Source: Acidiluteibacter ferrifornacis
Lineage (GTDB): Bacteria > Bacteroidota > Bacteroidia > Flavobacteriales_E > Vicingaceae
Direction of reading: 5' to 3'
Length of the DNA stretch: 64,000 nt
Assembly (NCBI RefSeq): GCF_009909615.1
Contig: NZ_WWNE01000006.1
Location: 310,001 to 374,000 of the forward strand
Part shown: piece by piece, positions 8,753-19,028 of the stretch
Numbering within the stretch: the stretch's first letter is position 1
Layout of the letters: the number at the start of each line of letters is the position of its first letter
Notes under the pieces: model-generated
The model's database searches: none
What the model was told of the DNA's origin: nothing
Seen by the model: only the letters and a program-made list of their open reading frames with translations
Position numbers and translations under genes: made by a program

Positions 8753-9412
8753 ATGACATTTCATAAAGAAGGATATCCAAGCATTATATTAGTGTTAATT
8801 GTATCAGCTATTATTACAGCAATTACACATTATTTTTTTAGTCAATACCCTTGGGTAATCTATTTAGGCTATGCTATTTCAGCCTTTTTAATTGTTGTAA
8901 TTCTTCAGTTTTTTAGAAGTCCGAGTAGAACGGTAACCCCTAATGACAATCACATTATTTCTCCTTGCGATGGCAAAGTGGTAGTAATAGAAGAGGTTCA
9001 AGAGACTGAATTTATCAATGAAAAGAGAATTCAAGTTTCTATCTTCATGTCTCCGATAAATGTGCATAACAATAGATACCCAATTGCAGGAACTTTAAAA
9101 AACTTCAAATACCACCCAGGGAAATTCTTGGTAGCATGGCATCCAAAATCCTCTACGGAGAATGAAAGAACCACTGCGTTAGTAGAAGATTCAAAAGGTC
9201 GTAGTGTTTTGTTTAGACAAATTGCAGGGGCTTTGGCAAGAAGAATCGTATTCTACGGTAAAGAAGGTGATAAAGTAGAGCAAGGCTCAGAATGCGGCTT
9301 TATTAAATTCGGATCTAGAGTTGATTTATTTCTTCCAATTGGAACTAAAATCAATGTAGCACTTGAGCAGAAAGTCACTGGTGGAATTGATGTGATTGGT
9401 GAATTTCAATAA
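8753..9412 (+). CDS. psd: Phosphatidylserine decarboxylase, short type
   Basis: Decarboxylates phosphatidylserine to phosphatidylethanolamine. 219 residues, the compact type of proenzyme. Two N-terminal membrane helices (about 9-28 and 33-53) anchor it. The substrate motif MSPINVHNNRYP and the autocleavage motif KFGSRVDLFLP are present; cleavage would fall between Gly187 and Ser188, turning Ser188 into the pyruvoyl cofactor of the alpha chain. Located just behind cdsA. The phosphatidylserine synthase is not in the window. Its stop is 4 bp from the stop of the convergent yjjG-like gene. Confidence 0.92.
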   Translation: MTFHKEGYPSIILVLIVSAIITAITHYFFSQYPWVIYLGYAISAFLIVVILQFFRSPSRTVTPNDNHIISPCDGKVVVIEEVQETEFINEKRIQVSIFMSPINVHNNRYPIAGTLKNFKYHPGKFLVAWHPKSSTENERTTALVEDSKGRSVLFRQIAGALARRIVFYGKEGDKVEQGSECGFIKFGSRVDLFLPIGTKINVALEQKVTGGIDVIGEFQ

Positions 9413-9416
9413 TTCA

Positions 9417-10112
9417 CTACAAAATCCCTTTCAGCTCAATCAATCCTTTAATGTGATGTGTTGGTTTTACTATTGATTTCTTAGGAAAATCAGCTAAGTA
9501 AACACTGTCCATTCCTGCTTGTTTTGCTCCAACAATATCTGCCTCAAAATCGTCGCCGATCATAATACTGTGATGAGCAGCAGCACCACTGCGATCAAAT
9601 GCGTGTTTAAAAATATCCTCATGTGGCTTTGCCTTCCCGATCAATTCTGAGATGACCACTTCTTTAAAAAATCGATCAATTCCAGAGTTTTTCAACTTTA
9701 CAAATTGAGCTTCTTTAAATCCGTTTGTAATTATGTGTAGGTGATACTTTTCATTTAGGTATTCTAAAACAGGCAGCGCATCAGGTAATAAATGAGGCTT
9801 TATACTACAAGTCTCTACATATCGATCATTGAACTCTAACGCCATTTTCTCATCATCAATATGAAAGTGCTGAAGTGCATGATGAAATCTCAGCTGCCTT
9901 AGTTCATCTTTAGTGACTTTTCCAACTCTATAAAGTGCCCACAAGTCGTGATTCTTTATTCTATAAACGCTCATAAATTCATCAAAACTCGGAACACTTT
10001 TATGCCCCAGTTCAAATTCGTGATACAAGTCGTTTATAGTTTCTAAAGAATTTCTTTCAAAATCCCATAGTGTTCGATCTAAATCGAAAAAAACATGTTC
10101 ATATTTAGACAT
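9417..10112 (-). CDS. YjjG family HAD-type nucleotidase
   Basis: 231 residues of a HAD hydrolase. Motif I is FDLDRTLWDFERNS with nucleophile and acid/base aspartates; motif II is IITNGF; the lysine and motif III/IV appear as GKAKPHEDIF and IMIGDDFEADI. The TLWDFERNS extension and cap helices are typical of YjjG, which dephosphorylates non-canonical pyrimidine nucleotides and so protects DNA. Located 3 bp downstream of upp on the same strand, a sensible pairing with pyrimidine salvage. Cytoplasmic; complete. Confidence 0.88.
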   Translation of the reverse strand: MSKYEHVFFDLDRTLWDFERNSLETINDLYHEFELGHKSVPSFDEFMSVYRIKNHDLWALYRVGKVTKDELRQLRFHHALQHFHIDDEKMALEFNDRYVETCSIKPHLLPDALPVLEYLNEKYHLHIITNGFKEAQFVKLKNSGIDRFFKEVVISELIGKAKPHEDIFKHAFDRSGAAAHHSIMIGDDFEADIVGAKQAGMDSVYLADFPKKSIVKPTHHIKGLIELKGIL

Positions 10113-10115
10113 GAA

Positions 10116-10769
10116 TTATTCTTTTTCGCCAAATGCTAAATCTCCTGCATCTCCCAAACCAGGAACAATATAGGACTGAGCTGTTAATTCCTCGTCCAAT
10201 GCTGCCATCCAAATAGTAACATTATTTGGAAGATTTCTTTTTGCATACTCTAGACCTTCTGTGCTACCAATTACAGATACTAAATGAACGTGTTCAGGCT
10301 TACCTTTAGACAACAATGCTTTGTAGGCCAACACAATAGAAGAGCCAGTTGCGATCATCGGGTCGGAGAGAATTAAAGTTTTCTTTTCAATAGAAGGGCA
10401 AGCTAGATATTCCAACTCTATATCAAAACTACCATCCTTGTGGTGTTTTCTGTAAGCAGAAATAAATCCATTTTGAGCCGCATCAAAATAATTTAACAAA
10501 CCTTGATGTAATGGCAACCCTGCTCTTAAAATAGTAGCAATAACAGGCTGGTGCTTGAACACAAATTCATTAGATAGACCTAAAGACGTTTGAACTTCCT
10601 TTTTCTCAAAAGCCATTGTTTTACTGATCTCATACGCAAAAATTTCGCCCACCCGTTCAAGATTTCTTCTGAATCGCATGCTGTCTTTTTGTATATTAAC
10701 ATCTCTAATCTCAGCCATAAATTGGCTGACAATCGAAAGTTCTTTATCTAGTATTTTAACTTTGGCCAT
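10116..10769 (-). CDS. upp: Uracil phosphoribosyltransferase
   Basis: Pyrimidine salvage: uracil and PRPP to UMP. 217 residues with the PRPP-binding loop LILSDPMIATGSS and the C-terminal uracil-binding PGLGDAGDLAFG. The conserved RAGLP segment lies in the middle. Precedes the yjjG-like gene by 3 bp. The upstream region (10770-10845) is A+T rich; no clear promoter could be picked. Confidence 0.93.
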   Translation of the reverse strand: MAKVKILDKELSIVSQFMAEIRDVNIQKDSMRFRRNLERVGEIFAYEISKTMAFEKKEVQTSLGLSNEFVFKHQPVIATILRAGLPLHQGLLNYFDAAQNGFISAYRKHHKDGSFDIELEYLACPSIEKKTLILSDPMIATGSSIVLAYKALLSKGKPEHVHLVSVIGSTEGLEYAKRNLPNNVTIWMAALDEELTAQSYIVPGLGDAGDLAFGEKE

Positions 10770-10845
10770 TTTGATATATTTTTTACAAAGATGCCTAATT
10801 TATTGGTGGAGCATCCTATTCTTTGTCCAATTTTTTATTTTTTGA

Positions 10846-12153
10846 CTATTTTTCAGAAGCTTTTTCTAACAAATAAGAATAAATGGAGCGCCAGCCTACC
10901 CAAATGTCTTCATCACTCAAACTCTCGTTGTGCCATAAACTAATGAAAGTCCCGTCCACTTGTCTAACCGCATCTACCATTTCATCAATCGCTTCTTTTG
11001 CTTCTTCAATGGTGTAATTATAGTAAAACTTTAAACTTGCATCCATAATGCAGAATGGATATACCTTAAGGTCTGTTATTACTTCCAAATCCAAGTCATA
11101 GAAGTAAAAGGGCGTACAAATACTGGCTCTAAAGCCAACTGTTGCAGCATAACCCATTGTATAATCCTCCTTCATATCAAAATGAATCAAATTTCGATAG
11201 GTTTCTGGCAATGTCAATTTTAAGAAGTGTTGTCTACTTTTAGTGACATCCCTTTTTATCACACCTGCCAACCGCTTGATCTCTTTCTCCAATTTCGCGA
11301 CATTCTCATTGGACACATAACCAGGATGAATTCCAATTTCTGCTTCGTCAGCAGTAGATTTTATCACCGATTGAAAACTTCGACTTTCTATGGGTACATT
11401 TTTATCATTGAACCCATAATCTGCCACTAAGAAAAAATAAATGGGATGCAGCTTATATTCTGCATGCACTTCATTGAGATGTTCAAAAGTATCATAAGGA
11501 TCGTGCGCTAACCCAAACACCACTTTTAACTGTCGAACCAATTTTGAAAATTGAAACTTAAACAAGTATTTCAAAGAGGCTCCAATGGTGCGTACTACTC
11601 CTTTTTGTCGGTAGGCAAACGCATTGTCTACATCTAATGTAGGTAGGAACTGGTAATTTCTAGATTTAAAATCCAAATCAGGAAATTTACTTTCGAGAAT
11701 CACTTTAAGGCGTTGCGCCCATAGGTTAACTAATGGTCGTTTAATAAATCGATTTTTATAGGCAATACTTTCTTTGGGATCAAATCGATCAAAAACGTCA
11801 CGAATATGAGGCAAGTATTCTTCATATCTAGAAACCAAATAGAAAGACAATGCAAAAACATCAAAAGGCAATTCTGAGTTGGAATTCGTTTTAAAAAATG
11901 CAGGATAACCGTCTACATCGAACACCTTCAACTCTTGTTCTTCTATTCCGTTTTGAAACAAAAAATCGACAGCTGCAAAGTGTAATTCCTCAGCAACTGG
12001 ACGATAGCAATAGGAAATTTTTGGGCCGCTAAAATCTGCAAACTCCTGCTTTTCAGAAGTAAGCTTTATCTTTAAGCCTAAAATGGTTTCAAAAACTAAT
12101 TCCAGTGAGTACTGAACTCTATTGGTAATTTTATGCGTGTAGATTAATATCAT
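10846..12153 (-). CDS. Polysaccharide deacetylase family protein with N-terminal DUF7033-like domain
   Basis: 435 residues. The C-terminal part carries NodB-like features: FLPTLDVDNAF supplies the catalytic/metal Asp pair and EIGIHPGY a metal-binding His, followed by a long barrel ending near FISLWHN. The first ~150 residues form an alpha/beta domain seen in Bacteroidota homologues (DUF7033). No signal peptide, so it is probably cytoplasmic or surface-associated by another route. NodB-type enzymes remove N-acetyl groups from sugars; the substrate cannot be inferred. It lies immediately downstream of radC with no intergenic base, so the two are co-transcribed. Confidence 0.78.
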   Translation of the reverse strand: MILIYTHKITNRVQYSLELVFETILGLKIKLTSEKQEFADFSGPKISYCYRPVAEELHFAAVDFLFQNGIEEQELKVFDVDGYPAFFKTNSNSELPFDVFALSFYLVSRYEEYLPHIRDVFDRFDPKESIAYKNRFIKRPLVNLWAQRLKVILESKFPDLDFKSRNYQFLPTLDVDNAFAYRQKGVVRTIGASLKYLFKFQFSKLVRQLKVVFGLAHDPYDTFEHLNEVHAEYKLHPIYFFLVADYGFNDKNVPIESRSFQSVIKSTADEAEIGIHPGYVSNENVAKLEKEIKRLAGVIKRDVTKSRQHFLKLTLPETYRNLIHFDMKEDYTMGYAATVGFRASICTPFYFYDLDLEVITDLKVYPFCIMDASLKFYYNYTIEEAKEAIDEMVDAVRQVDGTFISLWHNESLSDEDIWVGWRSIYSYLLEKASEK

Positions 12154-12852
12154 TTATAGCAAGCCTTCATCTGCGAAGCTAAAGTAAGTATTGTCGGCGA
12201 AAATCAAATGGTCTAATATAGGAAGATCGAGGATTCTTCCAGCCTCTTTTAGTTTTTTGGTCAATTGAATGTCGGCATCGCTAGGTTTTAAATTCCCTGA
12301 GGGGTGGTTGTGACATAAAATAATGGAAGATGCCAATTTATCGATAGCCATTTTAAATATTATTTTAGAGTCTACTACCGTTTGGCTAACACCACCCTTA
12401 CTAATGTTAACCCGCTCCAATATTTGATTTCCACGATTCAATAATAACACCCAAAACTCTTCATGTGGCAAATCTTCCATCACCTCTCTCATGTTCTCAA
12501 ACACGACAGAACTGGCTGTAATTTTCACTCGTTTTACAGCCTCAGTTTCTTTTCGCCTTCTCCCTAGCTCTAATGCAGCAGCAATAGAAATTGCTTTGGC
12601 TTCTCCTATTCCTTTAAACTTTTGGAGGTCCACAATGCTCATTTTCCCCAATTGATTGAGGTTATTAGATGCTGCTGACAAAATTCGTTTGGACAACTCA
12701 ACAGCCGTTTCATCACGACTTCCTGAACCAATTAAAATGGCTATCAATTCTGCGTCGCTCAATGCTGTTTTTCCTTTCAAGAGTAATTTCTCTCGAGGTC
12801 GGTCTTCCTCAGCCCAAGCTTTTATTCCCAAATGCTTTTCGATGTCTTCCAT
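12154..12852 (-). CDS. radC: RadC family JAB-domain protein (UPF0758)
   Basis: 232 residues: an N-terminal helix-hairpin-helix region (LQKFKGIGEAKAISIAAAL) and a C-terminal JAB/MPN metalloprotease-like domain with the zinc motif HNHPSGNLKPSDAD. Historically called DNA repair protein RadC, but a repair role is doubtful and the biochemical function is not settled. Its stop codon abuts the start codon of the deacetylase gene. A near-consensus -7 box (TATCTTTA) ends 8 nt before the ATG. Confidence 0.88.
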   Translation of the reverse strand: MEDIEKHLGIKAWAEEDRPREKLLLKGKTALSDAELIAILIGSGSRDETAVELSKRILSAASNNLNQLGKMSIVDLQKFKGIGEAKAISIAAALELGRRRKETEAVKRVKITASSVVFENMREVMEDLPHEEFWVLLLNRGNQILERVNISKGGVSQTVVDSKIIFKMAIDKLASSIILCHNHPSGNLKPSDADIQLTKKLKEAGRILDLPILDHLIFADNTYFSFADEGLL

Positions 12853-12899
12853 AACTCTAAAGATAAGAGAATAAATTATTTATAGAAAATGGAGCTAAT

Positions 12900-12935
12900 A
12901 AAAAAGCATCCCTCCTTTCGGAAGAATGCTCTTTT
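12900..12935 (-). terminator. Terminator downstream of purL
   Basis: Imperfect hairpin: AGCAT/ATGCT outer arms (12905-12909 with 12926-12930) and a short inner CTT/AAG pair around a TCGG loop, followed on the minus strand by a run of five T. It lies 24 bp past the purL stop. Confidence 0.55.
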
Positions 12936-12958
12936 AAAATTCTATGTATAGGACTGAA

Positions 12959-15196
12959 TTAGCTATTCAATCTGTTCTCTAAAGCGGTTTCAAATTGGTG
13001 TTTCGCATCAGCTACTGTTCCAAATGATTCTCCATCGATAAGCATTTCTTTACCCTCTACAGTTCCTAAGAAAGTATACTCTAATCCAGAAGCTACCATG
13101 TGCTCAACAAACTCATCTTGGTTATCAGGATTGATGGATACCACTACTCTACTTTGAGATTCTCCGAACAAGTATGCATCTTTTCTATAGTCGCTATCAG
13201 TTTCTACAGAGAAACCAAATCCATTTGGCATTCCTGCTTCTAACAAAGTAATGAATAAACCACCATCTGAGACATCATGTGCTGAGTTCAACATACCTGC
13301 TTGAATCAACGTCTTCACTTGATTTTGCAATGCATGCTCCTCATCCAAATTGAAGTATGGAGAAGGTGATTGCTTCACTTTATGGTAAGCATATAAATAT
13401 TCAGATGAACTGATATCGTTTTGAGCTCCACCAATCATATAAATTAAATCTCCTTCGTTTTGGAAAGCCAATGAAGTGATGAATTTCTTATCAGTTACAA
13501 TACCCATCATACCAATAGTAGGAGTTGGAAAAACTGGAACATCTACTCCATTCTGCATGCTTTGGTTGTAGAAACTTACGTTTCCACCCGTTACTGGTGT
13601 CTGGAACTTCTCACAAGACTTTTTCATTCCTTTGATCGCTCCCACAAACTGCCAGTATACCTCTGGGTTGTATGGATTTCCGAAATTCAAACAGTTAGTA
13701 ATTGCTGAAGGCTCTCCACCAGAACAAACAATGTTTCTAGCTGCTTCTGCAACTGCAATGGCACAACCTTCTTCTGGGTTAGCATTAACGTAACGTGCGT
13801 TACAATCTACTGTAAAGGCCAAAGCTTTGTTCAAGCCTTTGATGTTTACAATACCTGCATCAGTTGGTTTGTTTGCACTCATGTTAATAGTACCTACCAT
13901 TGTGTCATACTGCTCAATCACCCACTTCTTAGAAGCGATGTTTGGATGATTGATTAAAAAGTAAGCCACTTCTTTAAGGTCCTTTGGCTCTTCAATAGAC
14001 TCAATTTTGAACTTCTGATTTTCTGCAAAATAAGCAGGTTCTTTATATTCTCTTTCATAAACTGGAGCTCCACCACCTAATACTAATGATTCAGCAGGAA
14101 CATGAGCAACTAATTGACCTCCCATATAATATTCCAATTGTCCGCCTTCGGTCACTTCACCAATTTGCTCGCAATTCAAATCCCATTTGTCAAAAATAGC
14201 TTCTACCTCAGCTTCTCTACCTTTCTTCACCACTACTAACATACGCTCTTGAGATTCTGATAACAAAATCTCAAATGGCTTCATGCCTTCTTGACGGGTA
14301 GGCACTTTATCTAAATCTATCCTCATTCCGAATCCCTCCTTTCCACTCATTTCTGAAGTAGAACAAGTAATTCCAGCAGCTCCCATATCTTGCATTCCAA
14401 TGATTGCATCAGTTTCAGCCAATTCTAATGAAGCTTCCAATAATAATTTCTCTTGAAAAGGATCTCCAACTTGAACAGCTGGCAAATCATTTGCAGATTC
14501 TTCGGTGATGTCTTTCGAAGCAAAAGCTGCTCCATGGATTCCATCTTTACCTGTAGCTGATCCAACAATATAAACTGGATTACCTAATCCGTAAGAAGTA
14601 GCAGAAATCATTTTGTCTGCTTTCATAATTCCTGCAGACATAGCGTTTACTAATGGATTGGTGTTGTAGCACTCGTCAAAGAACACCTCTCCTCCCACTA
14701 CAGGGATACCAAATGCATTACCGTAGCTTCCGATACCTTTTACCACTCCTTTCAATAACCACTTGGTTCTGTCAGAATCGATAGAACCAAAACGTAAGGA
14801 GTTTAATTGTGCAATTGGACGAGCCCCCATGGTAAAAATGTCACGGTTGATACCACCTACACCTGTAGCCGCACCTTGAAATGGCTCCAAAGCCGACGGG
14901 TGATTGTGTGATTCAATCTTGAATGCACAAGCTAATCCGTCACCGATGTCCACTAATCCAGCATTTTCTTCTCCAGCTTCGGCCAACATATGTGGGCCTT
15001 CTTTTGGTAATTTCTTCAACCAAGTAATGGAGTTTTTGTAAGAACAGTGCTCCGACCACATCACAGAGTAAATACTTACTTCTGTAAAGTTGGGTGTACG
15101 TCCCAAAATTTCCTTGATTTTATCAAATTCCTCAGGTCTTAATCCTAATTCTATTGCCGTTTCTACGGTTGCTTCGTTCAATGTATTATCTTCCAT
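12959..15196 (-). CDS. purL: Phosphoribosylformylglycinamidine synthase subunit PurL (small type)
   Basis: Fourth step of purine synthesis: FGAR to FGAM with ATP and glutamine-derived ammonia. At 745 residues it is the small PurL that works with separate PurS and PurQ, neither of which lies in the window. Motifs: SEHCSYKNS near the N-terminus, [20 protein letters not shown] (ATP/FGAR site) and GGxG-rich AIRS-type domains repeated twice. Start ATG at 15196 is supported by alignment to the family N-terminus and a promoter 27 bp upstream. Monocistronic, with terminator below. Confidence 0.93.
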   Translation of the reverse strand: MEDNTLNEATVETAIELGLRPEEFDKIKEILGRTPNFTEVSIYSVMWSEHCSYKNSITWLKKLPKEGPHMLAEAGEENAGLVDIGDGLACAFKIESHNHPSALEPFQGAATGVGGINRDIFTMGARPIAQLNSLRFGSIDSDRTKWLLKGVVKGIGSYGNAFGIPVVGGEVFFDECYNTNPLVNAMSAGIMKADKMISATSYGLGNPVYIVGSATGKDGIHGAAFASKDITEESANDLPAVQVGDPFQEKLLLEASLELAETDAIIGMQDMGAAGITCSTSEMSGKEGFGMRIDLDKVPTRQEGMKPFEILLSESQERMLVVVKKGREAEVEAIFDKWDLNCEQIGEVTEGGQLEYYMGGQLVAHVPAESLVLGGGAPVYEREYKEPAYFAENQKFKIESIEEPKDLKEVAYFLINHPNIASKKWVIEQYDTMVGTINMSANKPTDAGIVNIKGLNKALAFTVDCNARYVNANPEEGCAIAVAEAARNIVCSGGEPSAITNCLNFGNPYNPEVYWQFVGAIKGMKKSCEKFQTPVTGGNVSFYNQSMQNGVDVPVFPTPTIGMMGIVTDKKFITSLAFQNEGDLIYMIGGAQNDISSSEYLYAYHKVKQSPSPYFNLDEEHALQNQVKTLIQAGMLNSAHDVSDGGLFITLLEAGMPNGFGFSVETDSDYRKDAYLFGESQSRVVVSINPDNQDEFVEHMVASGLEYTFLGTVEGKEMLIDGESFGTVADAKHQFETALENRLNS

Positions 15197-15222
15197 TTTG
15201 TGAAGGGCTGGTTAGTAAGCTG

Positions 15223-15253
15223 CAAAAGTAAAATTTTGAATCCCATCTACCAA
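15223..15253 (-). promoter_or_regulatory. purL promoter
   Basis: Minus-strand -7 box TACTTTTG (15223-15230) preceded at 19 bp spacing by TTGG (15250-15253), a good fit to the Bacteroidota TTG-N19-TAnnTTTG pattern, 27 bp before the purL start. Confidence 0.55.
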
Positions 15254-15298
15254 CCCATTTAATGCATATTTTTCACTTATGACTTACTATTTTTAAAT

Positions 15299-15306
15299 TA
15301 CTTTTG
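15299..15306 (+). promoter_or_regulatory. Candidate -7 box of the 15311 membrane protein gene
   Basis: TACTTTTG ends 4 nt before the ATG at 15311, so the mRNA would start at or very near the start codon (possibly leaderless). No convincing -33 element. Confidence 0.4.
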
Positions 15307-15310
15307 AATC

Positions 15311-16609
15311 ATGACTTTAGTGATTCAAATTTTAGTATTTATCCTCTTTGCGATATGCTTTGCATGGATCATTAAATCTTTCGATTTTTTTCGACTAGTT
15401 GGAATTCCCTCTAGCATAGTGGTGGGTACTTTTTTTCTTAAAGTAGCTGTTGGAATAGGTTTGTGGGGGCTATACACTTATGTATTTACTGAACGTGCAA
15501 ATGCTGACATCTACAAATATTACGATGATGGCTACCTACTTTTCCTCCAATTGCGTGATCAACCAGTATTAGCTTTTAAATTCTTTTTTGGGATAGAGGA
15601 CGAAAAAATAACATCTCTTATGCATGACACTATGCACTGGAATCGAGATTATAACTTCGGTGTTTTGAATGATAATCAGACTATGATTCGGTTTAACTTC
15701 CTAACCAGTTATTTTTCTCATGGATTTATACACTTACATACTTTATTCATCAATTTTCTATCCTTTATAGGGCTGGTGGCATTGTACAAAACAATCCATA
15801 AACAATTGGATCTACCAGCATTTGTGTTGTACTTTGCAATCTTTCTGGTTCCTTCAACGCTTTTATGGGGTTCGGGTATTTTAAAAGAAGGATTTCTACT
15901 CTTTTCATTAGGATTTTTCTCTTTTACCTTCTTTAAATGGTTATCCAACCCTTCCATTCGATACAGTTATTTTCTCATGATTGGAATAGCATTGCTAACT
16001 ATTATTAAGCCTTACGTATTTTTATCCCTAATTCCTGCAATCATAGCAGCAGTGATAGTTAGATTTACCCAATTAAAACCTATTATTTCCTACTTAAGCA
16101 TCATCACTTCAGGCTTTATAATATTCGTCTTTTTCAGAGAACTTCACTTATTTGACTTATTTGATTTGTTGCAGCAAAAGCAAACAGCGTTTTACAATGT
16201 AGCTCAAATCAATGGAGCAGGCAGCGCTATTTCCACTCCTTCCATACAAACACCAACTGAGGCCTTGATTGCCATTCCTGAAGTATTGATTAACGTGCTT
16301 TTTCGTCCCTTCATCACTGAAGTTCATTCTATTTTCTATTTGCTTGCTGCAGTTGAAAACCTATTGCTATTGATACTAATCGTTACAATGCTTTTCTTTT
16401 TTAAGAAGCCAAAGGCCAATCAACTTAACTTTTTGTTTTTTGGATTGTTTTTTACATTGATTTTAGGAACACTTATCGGATGGACAACACCTATTTTGGG
16501 CGCTGTAGTTCGATATAAAGTCCCATTTTTGCCCTTTTTATTTGCACTTATTTTTTCATGTATTGATTTTAATAAAATCAATCAAAAATTCAACTTATCT
16601 ATCCGATGA
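15311..16609 (+). CDS. Polytopic membrane protein of unknown function
   Basis: 432 residues with about ten hydrophobic helices, starting with MTLVIQILVFILFAICFAWI. A soluble loop near residues 60-125 (ADIYKYYDDGYLLF ... MHWNRDYNFGVLNDNQT) lies between the second and third helices. The topology and the aspartate/tyrosine-rich first large loop recall O-antigen polymerase-like or glycosyltransferase-type membrane proteins of Bacteroidota, but no diagnostic motif was recognised. The stop overlaps the start of the amidohydrolase in an ATGA quartet, so the two are translationally coupled. Confidence 0.7.
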   Translation: MTLVIQILVFILFAICFAWIIKSFDFFRLVGIPSSIVVGTFFLKVAVGIGLWGLYTYVFTERANADIYKYYDDGYLLFLQLRDQPVLAFKFFFGIEDEKITSLMHDTMHWNRDYNFGVLNDNQTMIRFNFLTSYFSHGFIHLHTLFINFLSFIGLVALYKTIHKQLDLPAFVLYFAIFLVPSTLLWGSGILKEGFLLFSLGFFSFTFFKWLSNPSIRYSYFLMIGIALLTIIKPYVFLSLIPAIIAAVIVRFTQLKPIISYLSIITSGFIIFVFFRELHLFDLFDLLQQKQTAFYNVAQINGAGSAISTPSIQTPTEALIAIPEVLINVLFRPFITEVHSIFYLLAAVENLLLLILIVTMLFFFKKPKANQLNFLFFGLFFTLILGTLIGWTTPILGAVVRYKVPFLPFLFALIFSCIDFNKINQKFNLSIR

Positions 16610-18237
16610 AAAATCTGATACTCATTTTAATTTCTTCTCTTTTTATGACATCTTGCTATAAATCAGAAACAGTCGATTTAATTATTCATAACGCAACCAT
16701 TTACACCATGGATGAATCCAACTCTATGGCGGAAGCTATGGCCATAAAAGATGGAAAAATTATCGCCATCGGACCAGAGAACCAGATCATGAATAAATAC
16801 TTTGGTGAAAAAACCATTGATGCAGGCACTCGACCAGTTTATCCAGGTTTCAACGATGCACATTGTCATTTTTTTTGGTACGGACGTTCTTTTCAGGAAG
16901 TCGACCTTTCAGGTGCTAAAAGTTGGGACGAAGCCGTGCAAAGAGTCGTAGACTTCGCCAAAGGAAAGTCCTTAAAATTCATCGGTGGAAACGGATGGGA
17001 TCAAAACTTATGGGCGGAACAAGCTTTCCCTAGCAAACATAAATTAGACAGTCTTTTCCCGAATACACCGGTTCTATTAAAACGTGTAGACTCTCATGCG
17101 GCTGTTGCCAATCAAGCAGCGTTAGACATGGCAGAAGTCAATGAAACTACCTTTACAGAAGGTGGAATTTTCAAAAAAGAGAACGGTAAATTAACAGGTC
17201 TTTTAGTAGACATGGCGATTACCTATGTGGAGCAAAAATTACCTCGATACTCCGATGAAGAAGATCAGAAATCATTATTGACCGCTCAAGAAAAGTGTTT
17301 CGAAAAAGGGTTGACTACGGTGGCTGATGCCATGTTAGAAAACAAGATGATTCACCTCATCGATGACTTACAGAAAGCAGGGAAACTAAAAATGCGCATC
17401 TACGGAATGGCGACACCTTCAGAAGAAAACTTAGCTGAGTATTTATTGGATTCTGCATACAAAACAGATCGTTTGCACATTGGTGCGATTAAGTTCTTTG
17501 CTGATGGGGCTTTGGGTTCTCGAGGAGCAAAATTGATCGAGCCGTATTCTGATGACTCCACCAATTCGGGACTATTCTTGAATGATTCAGCCTACTTACA
17601 AGACATGGCACATAAGATATATGAATCAGGGTTGCAAATGAATACACATTGCATTGGAGACGACGCCAACCGACTGATGTTAAACATTTATGGAAATGCA
17701 TTAAAACAAGTCAACGACCGAAGATGGAGAATCGAGCACGCCCAAATCGTTCATCCAGATGACATGGAATTGTTTAGAAAGTACACTATCATTCCTTCGG
17801 TGCAGCCAACACACGCTATTTCGGATATGGGTTGGGTAGAAGATAGATTAGGCGCAGAGCGTTTGAAAGGGGCTTATGCCTTTAAAACCTTGCTTTCACA
17901 GAATGGCTTATTGCCGTTAGGAACAGATTTCCCAATTGAAAAAATAGATCCTTTATTGACCTTTTACACTGCAGTGGTGCGTAAAAACACAGAAGGCAAA
18001 CCTGTGCAAGGCTTTTTACCTGACGAGGGTTTAAGTCGTTTAGAGACCTTGAAAGGAATGACCATTTGGCCGGCAATAGCCAGTTTTGAAGAAAACGAAA
18101 AAGGAAGCTTAGAAGTTGGAAAGTATGCCGATTTTATTCTGCTCGACAAAGACTTAATGACGGTAAAAGAAAGTGAAATATTGTCAACAAAAGTAGTGTA
18201 TACGGTTGTTGGTGGTGAAGTGGTTTGGGGAGAGTGA
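16606..18237 (+). CDS. Lipoprotein amidohydrolase (YtcJ-like, amidohydrolase 3 family)
   Basis: 543 residues. A lipoprotein signal ends at Cys17 (LFMTSC), so the enzyme is exported and lipid-anchored. The barrel has the metal-binding HCH in GFNDAHCHFF, a candidate carbamylated lysine in AIKFFADGALGSRGA, the histidine of IEHAQIV and the catalytic Asp of LGTDFPIE. Amidohydrolase-3 proteins hydrolyse C-N bonds in varied substrates (N-acyl amines, cyclic amides); the substrate here is unknown. Coupled by a 4 bp overlap to the upstream membrane protein. Confidence 0.87.
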   Translation: MKNLILILISSLFMTSCYKSETVDLIIHNATIYTMDESNSMAEAMAIKDGKIIAIGPENQIMNKYFGEKTIDAGTRPVYPGFNDAHCHFFWYGRSFQEVDLSGAKSWDEAVQRVVDFAKGKSLKFIGGNGWDQNLWAEQAFPSKHKLDSLFPNTPVLLKRVDSHAAVANQAALDMAEVNETTFTEGGIFKKENGKLTGLLVDMAITYVEQKLPRYSDEEDQKSLLTAQEKCFEKGLTTVADAMLENKMIHLIDDLQKAGKLKMRIYGMATPSEENLAEYLLDSAYKTDRLHIGAIKFFADGALGSRGAKLIEPYSDDSTNSGLFLNDSAYLQDMAHKIYESGLQMNTHCIGDDANRLMLNIYGNALKQVNDRRWRIEHAQIVHPDDMELFRKYTIIPSVQPTHAISDMGWVEDRLGAERLKGAYAFKTLLSQNGLLPLGTDFPIEKIDPLLTFYTAVVRKNTEGKPVQGFLPDEGLSRLETLKGMTIWPAIASFEENEKGSLEVGKYADFILLDKDLMTVKESEILSTKVVYTVVGGEVVWGE

Positions 18238-18254
18238 AACTAAAAATTAGCAAT

Positions 18255-19028
18255 ATGAAAAAGATCGCTCAGATAATGCTGATTAGTGTTCTAGTTAGTT
18301 GTTCGAATAATTATGAGAATGTCCTTTTAGAAGAAATAACAAACAAAAGCATCTCTTTAGCTCTTGAATCAGCAATGGATCATCGTAATGAAATTGAATA
18401 CAGTTTCAATGAAAATCCTGAAAAAACAGGACCTTTTTATAAACTATCTGTAGCTAATTTTGAGAGCTCCATGCACTTTTTGGACAGAATAGATAGTTTT
18501 GAAATTTCTCAATACAAGGATACCCTAAAGCAATTATTAACTGATTACAAAAATCTTAGAGACACTCTAATTCAAACAATTAAATATGCAGGTTGTAATT
18601 CCGATTCGCTCTGGAATTTTGAAATTGATGGAGTCTCAAATGATAACAGTTATCTAATGAAACTAAATATTGCCTTTCTTAATCAGCTTTCACAGCGATG
18701 TCTTTCATCTGGAATTGATGGTTGTAATATGAAATTCCTAACACATAAGATATTTACTAATCAAAGTAATAATGACACTTTTAAAATACAGTTAAACTCT
18801 CCAGGAATTCAACTCCAAGATAAACGATTTATAAAAATAGATTCCGTGAAGTTAAATGGGGTTATTATAGAATCTCCTTTTACAATTCAACCTAATTATG
18901 CTTTTAGCAATTTGGTAAGTAATAAATTAACTAAAGGAAAGTATGAAGTCTTTGGGAAAGTGAACTTTTTCCCATTAGAAGAGATTAAATTGACCAGAGA
19001 ATTCACTCATTCTTTTGAACAAGAATAA
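18255..19028 (+). CDS. Hypothetical lipoprotein
   Basis: 257 residues from the ATG at 18255 (the frame opens 30 bp earlier, overlapping the amidohydrolase, but only this Met gives a proper signal). The lipobox LVSC places the lipidated cysteine at residue 16. The mature part is mixed helix and strand with four cysteines (two in AGCNSDS and RCLSSGIDGCN segments). The layout (N-terminal helical region, C-terminal beta-rich region) resembles GldM-like architecture only in general outline; no family was recognised. It follows the amidohydrolase by 17 bp. Confidence 0.6.
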   Translation: MKKIAQIMLISVLVSCSNNYENVLLEEITNKSISLALESAMDHRNEIEYSFNENPEKTGPFYKLSVANFESSMHFLDRIDSFEISQYKDTLKQLLTDYKNLRDTLIQTIKYAGCNSDSLWNFEIDGVSNDNSYLMKLNIAFLNQLSQRCLSSGIDGCNMKFLTHKIFTNQSNNDTFKIQLNSPGIQLQDKRFIKIDSVKLNGVIIESPFTIQPNYAFSNLVSNKLTKGKYEVFGKVNFFPLEEIKLTREFTHSFEQE

